DNA from: Candidatus Rifleibacteriota bacterium
GTDB taxonomy: Bacteria > Muiribacteriota > Ozemobacteria > Ozemobacterales > Ozemobacteraceae
Reading direction: 5' to 3'
Length of the DNA: 64,000 bases
Assembly: GCA_024710355.1 (NCBI GenBank)
Contig: JANJUX010000006.1
Span: 1 to 64,000, forward strand
The position numbers and the translations under genes are program-made. This document shows, piece by piece, positions 62,091 through 64,000 of this stretch (within the stretch, counting starts at the first letter, position 1; each line of letters begins with the position of its first letter). The notes below the pieces were generated by a model that worked only from the letters and a program-made list of their open reading frames with translations, was not told the DNA's origin and did not search any database.

Positions 62091-63239
62091 TTAGATGTCT
62101 ACAAGTGTTTTTATGCGCTTTTCAAGATATTCCATATTTTCGCAACCGCATAAAGAAAGAATCTCAGATGCAAGCTGAATGGCTATCACTGATTCTGCAA
62201 CTACAGACGCCGCTGCAACTGCATGTATATCAGATCGATAAAAAGCCGGCCTGGCAGACTTGCCGGTTCTGAGGTCGACAGAATCGACTCCGGCATTGCC
62301 AGGCAATGACTTCATGTGAAAACGAATGAGCAGCGGCTGACCGTTGGTCATGCCACCTTCAAGACCGGCGGCATGGTTGCTGGCGTGACTTATCTGCCCG
62401 CCGGCCACAACGATCTGGTCAACTGCCGGCAGACGCGCCTGTGCCAGTTCGGTCGCCATTCCGATTTCTACGCCACGAACAGCCGGAATGCTCATGACCA
62501 GACCGGCCAGAATACCATCGAGGCGGCGGTCATAATGCACATGGCTGCCAAGCCCCACGGGGAGACCCCAGAAAATTACAGCCCCGGTGCCGCCAACGCT
62601 ACGGTTTTCAGCAGCACAGCTGTCTGTCAGATCACGCCAGGGCTGAATAACTGCAGAATCTGGAGTTAAAAATTCTTCGCCATTCTGTTCAACAGAATCA
62701 GCAATAGTTTCAGGCGCCGCGGCATAATCAATCGCGGCCTTTATACCACCCAGACTCTCGACAAAACAGGTTGACCTGATACCAAGCTGCTTCAGCAGTT
62801 TTCTTGGCAGCACTGACAGAGCAACGCGCATCGCCGTTTCACGCGCCGAGGCGCGCTCTCTTACCGGCCGGCAGTCATGCAGGCCGTATCTGGCAGCACC
62901 CGCCAGATCTGCATGACCCGGTAGCGGCACATTGATTCGCCCGGCTTCGACATCGGCAGCGAATGGATGCATATAGGCGGCATGTTGTTCGAAATCGCGG
63001 TTTCTGATGGTCAAAGCAACCGGGCTGCCGGTCGTCAGACCACCAATAATGCCGGAAATCACCTCAACTTCATCAGTCTCGATCCTGGCGCGGGCGCCAC
63101 GACCATAACCGGCACGACGGCGTTGCTGCAACGATGCAAAGTCGGACTGCTCAACCCTGATACCGGCCGGCAAACCTTCAATAATTCCGCAAAGCGCCGG
63201 GCCATGCGATTCACCTGCTGTTAAATAGCGCAATTTCAT
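62091..63239 (-). CDS. aroC: Chorismate synthase
   Basis: AroC converts EPSP to chorismate, the last step of the shikimate pathway. TAGESHGPAL near residue 7, RRAGYGRGARARIETD near 43, HADLAGAARYGLHDCRPVRERASARET near 107-135 and the C-terminal RSDIHAVAAASVVAESV near 340 are family motifs. Start 63239 has GGGAG upstream; the longer start at 63305 adds residues unlike the family. The 382 residues are typical. Confidence 0.95.
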   Translation of the reverse strand: MKLRYLTAGESHGPALCGIIEGLPAGIRVEQSDFASLQQRRRAGYGRGARARIETDEVEVISGIIGGLTTGSPVALTIRNRDFEQHAAYMHPFAADVEAGRINVPLPGHADLAGAARYGLHDCRPVRERASARETAMRVALSVLPRKLLKQLGIRSTCFVESLGGIKAAIDYAAAPETIADSVEQNGEEFLTPDSAVIQPWRDLTDSCAAENRSVGGTGAVIFWGLPVGLGSHVHYDRRLDGILAGLVMSIPAVRGVEIGMATELAQARLPAVDQIVVAGGQISHASNHAAGLEGGMTNGQPLLIRFHMKSLPGNAGVDSVDLRTGKSARPAFYRSDIHAVAAASVVAESVIAIQLASEILSLCGCENMEYLEKRIKTLVDI

Positions 63240-63409
63240 AGTTTCTCCCGTAATTTCCGATATTTTAACCTTTTTTGCAGTTTTTTGCAGAGAAACTCTC
63301 AGCAATGCGCCGCATTGTGCCGATTACCTTTCTGATCAATAAAAAATCTGCTTTTCCCTAAAGTCGGGCGGCCTTTCTGCCGATAATTCGTTTAGGGAAG
63401 GTACCAACT

Positions 63410-63976
63410 TTGGCAAACATGAATCCGGAAATTTCAAACAGCGATTATCAGTTAGCGGTTCAGCTGCTCGGCAGAGATCCGCGCACTCCCTTTGCGGTTA
63501 AAACACGTTGCGGCGATGGCAGCCCACAGGTTCTCATTGCCGACCCGGTTTTTCTTGAAGACGGCATCTGGAAACCTTTTCCAGCTTTTCTCTGGCTTGT
63601 CTGCCCGCGACTCAAAATTCTGGTCGCTGAGCTCGAGCAGCAGGGTTACATCAGAAAATACTCACAGCAGCTCGAAACCGACGAAGATTTTCGTCTGCGT
63701 TTTCTCAGCAGTCAGACCCAGATTTCAGCCATACGTGTTGAAATGGCCGAAAAACTATACCCGGGTGAACTGCCGGAACATATCAGAGAAATTCTAACTG
63801 AGACCACCATTGCCGGCAGTCGCGATTTCAGAGGCGTTAAATGTCTGCATTCGCACCTGGCACACGAGCTTGCCTTTGCCGGCAACCCGATCGGCGCAGA
63901 TGTGATCAACATCGTCGGGCATTGTTCGAAAGTCGATAATTGCAGCCACCTGAACAAAGGAGGGAATCTGGAATGA
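63410..63976 (+). CDS. DUF501-family protein
   Basis: The 188-residue protein has DUF501 features: LLGRDPRTPFAVKTRCGDGSPQVLI near residues 22-42, FPAFLWLVCPRL near 60, and the Cys/His-rich RGVKCLHSHLAHELAFAGNPIG near 142. Function is unknown; in actinobacteria it neighbours exopolyphosphatase genes (from memory). A TTG start at 63410 follows GGGAAGG. It overlaps the next gene start by four bases. Confidence 0.85.
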   Translation: MANMNPEISNSDYQLAVQLLGRDPRTPFAVKTRCGDGSPQVLIADPVFLEDGIWKPFPAFLWLVCPRLKILVAELEQQGYIRKYSQQLETDEDFRLRFLSSQTQISAIRVEMAEKLYPGELPEHIREILTETTIAGSRDFRGVKCLHSHLAHELAFAGNPIGADVINIVGHCSKVDNCSHLNKGGNLE

Positions 63977-64000
63977 TACGCGGTATCTATACAGCCTCTT
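63973..64000 (+). CDS. Partial gene, probable flagellar basal-body rod protein (FlgF/FlgG type)
   Basis: Only the first nine residues (MIRGIYTAS) are inside the window. They match the very conserved N-terminus of FlgF/FlgG proteins. It overlaps the DUF501 stop by ATGA, with an AGGAGGGAATCTGGA ribosome site. The call is based on nine residues only. Confidence 0.45.

Overview
The window is gene-dense chromosomal DNA of an uncultured, probably anaerobic, diderm (two-membrane) bacterium. An outer membrane is implied by a type IVa pilus secretin cluster and by many secreted, SPOR-domain and TPR proteins. Anaerobic lifestyle is hinted at by an [FeFe]-hydrogenase maturase (hydE). Gene content (three SpoIID-type proteins in a pilus-bearing diderm, CarD, QueH, DUF501 next to a probable flagellar rod gene) fits a deep-branching lineage such as Candidatus Riflebacteria, but this is a weak guess from gene content. 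Genes are closely packed with many ATGA/GTGA overlaps, good Shine-Dalgarno sites, some TTG/GTG starts, sigma70-like promoters and hairpin-plus-T terminators. I see no rRNA, tRNA or CRISPR array.

Layout. 1-349: probable 5' end of a group II intron on the minus strand, inserted in a short dispersed repeat. 350-3903: heterodimeric ABC exporter. 4067-10647: uracil-DNA glycosylase-like protein, SixA-like phosphatase, esterase, methyltransferase, parvulin, metallo-beta-lactamase-fold protein and GlgX. 10744-18965: secreted PLD protein with a winged helix, transketolase, glyoxalase-like protein, membrane-anchored endonuclease, YibE/F protein, TerB-like and HEAT proteins, Dcd. 18981-21211: Zn ribbon, a 23-bp perfect palindrome, then three minus-strand genes. 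21416-32795: second secreted PLD, HydE, MsrBA, a sigma54 activator, a secreted papain-like candidate, FadD, SlyD, DprA, L25 and CarD. 32929-38206: Zn/Sel1 and TPR proteins. 38382-48280: cell-wall recycling region. 48395-57102: EF-hand protein, RlmM-like methyltransferase, exported flavoprotein, NagB, MiaB, QueH and a third SpoIID protein. 57225-62007: pilMNOPQ. 62091-64000: AroC, DUF501 and a truncated FlgF/FlgG-like start.

Main biological theme. The genes at 38382-44838 overlap one another and encode a solute-binding protein fused to a permease, a second permease, a BadF/BcrA-type sugar kinase, the MurNAc-6-phosphate etherase MurQ and a SPOR-SpoIID protein. A PGRP-type amidase, a second SPOR-SpoIID protein and NagB lie nearby. 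Read together they suggest a pathway in which an amidase strips peptides from peptidoglycan, SPOR-SpoIID enzymes bind and cut the naked glycan, a transporter imports the sugars, and kinase, MurQ and NagB feed them to glycolysis. Each step is inferred from family membership; the ATPase of the transporter and NagA are not in the window.
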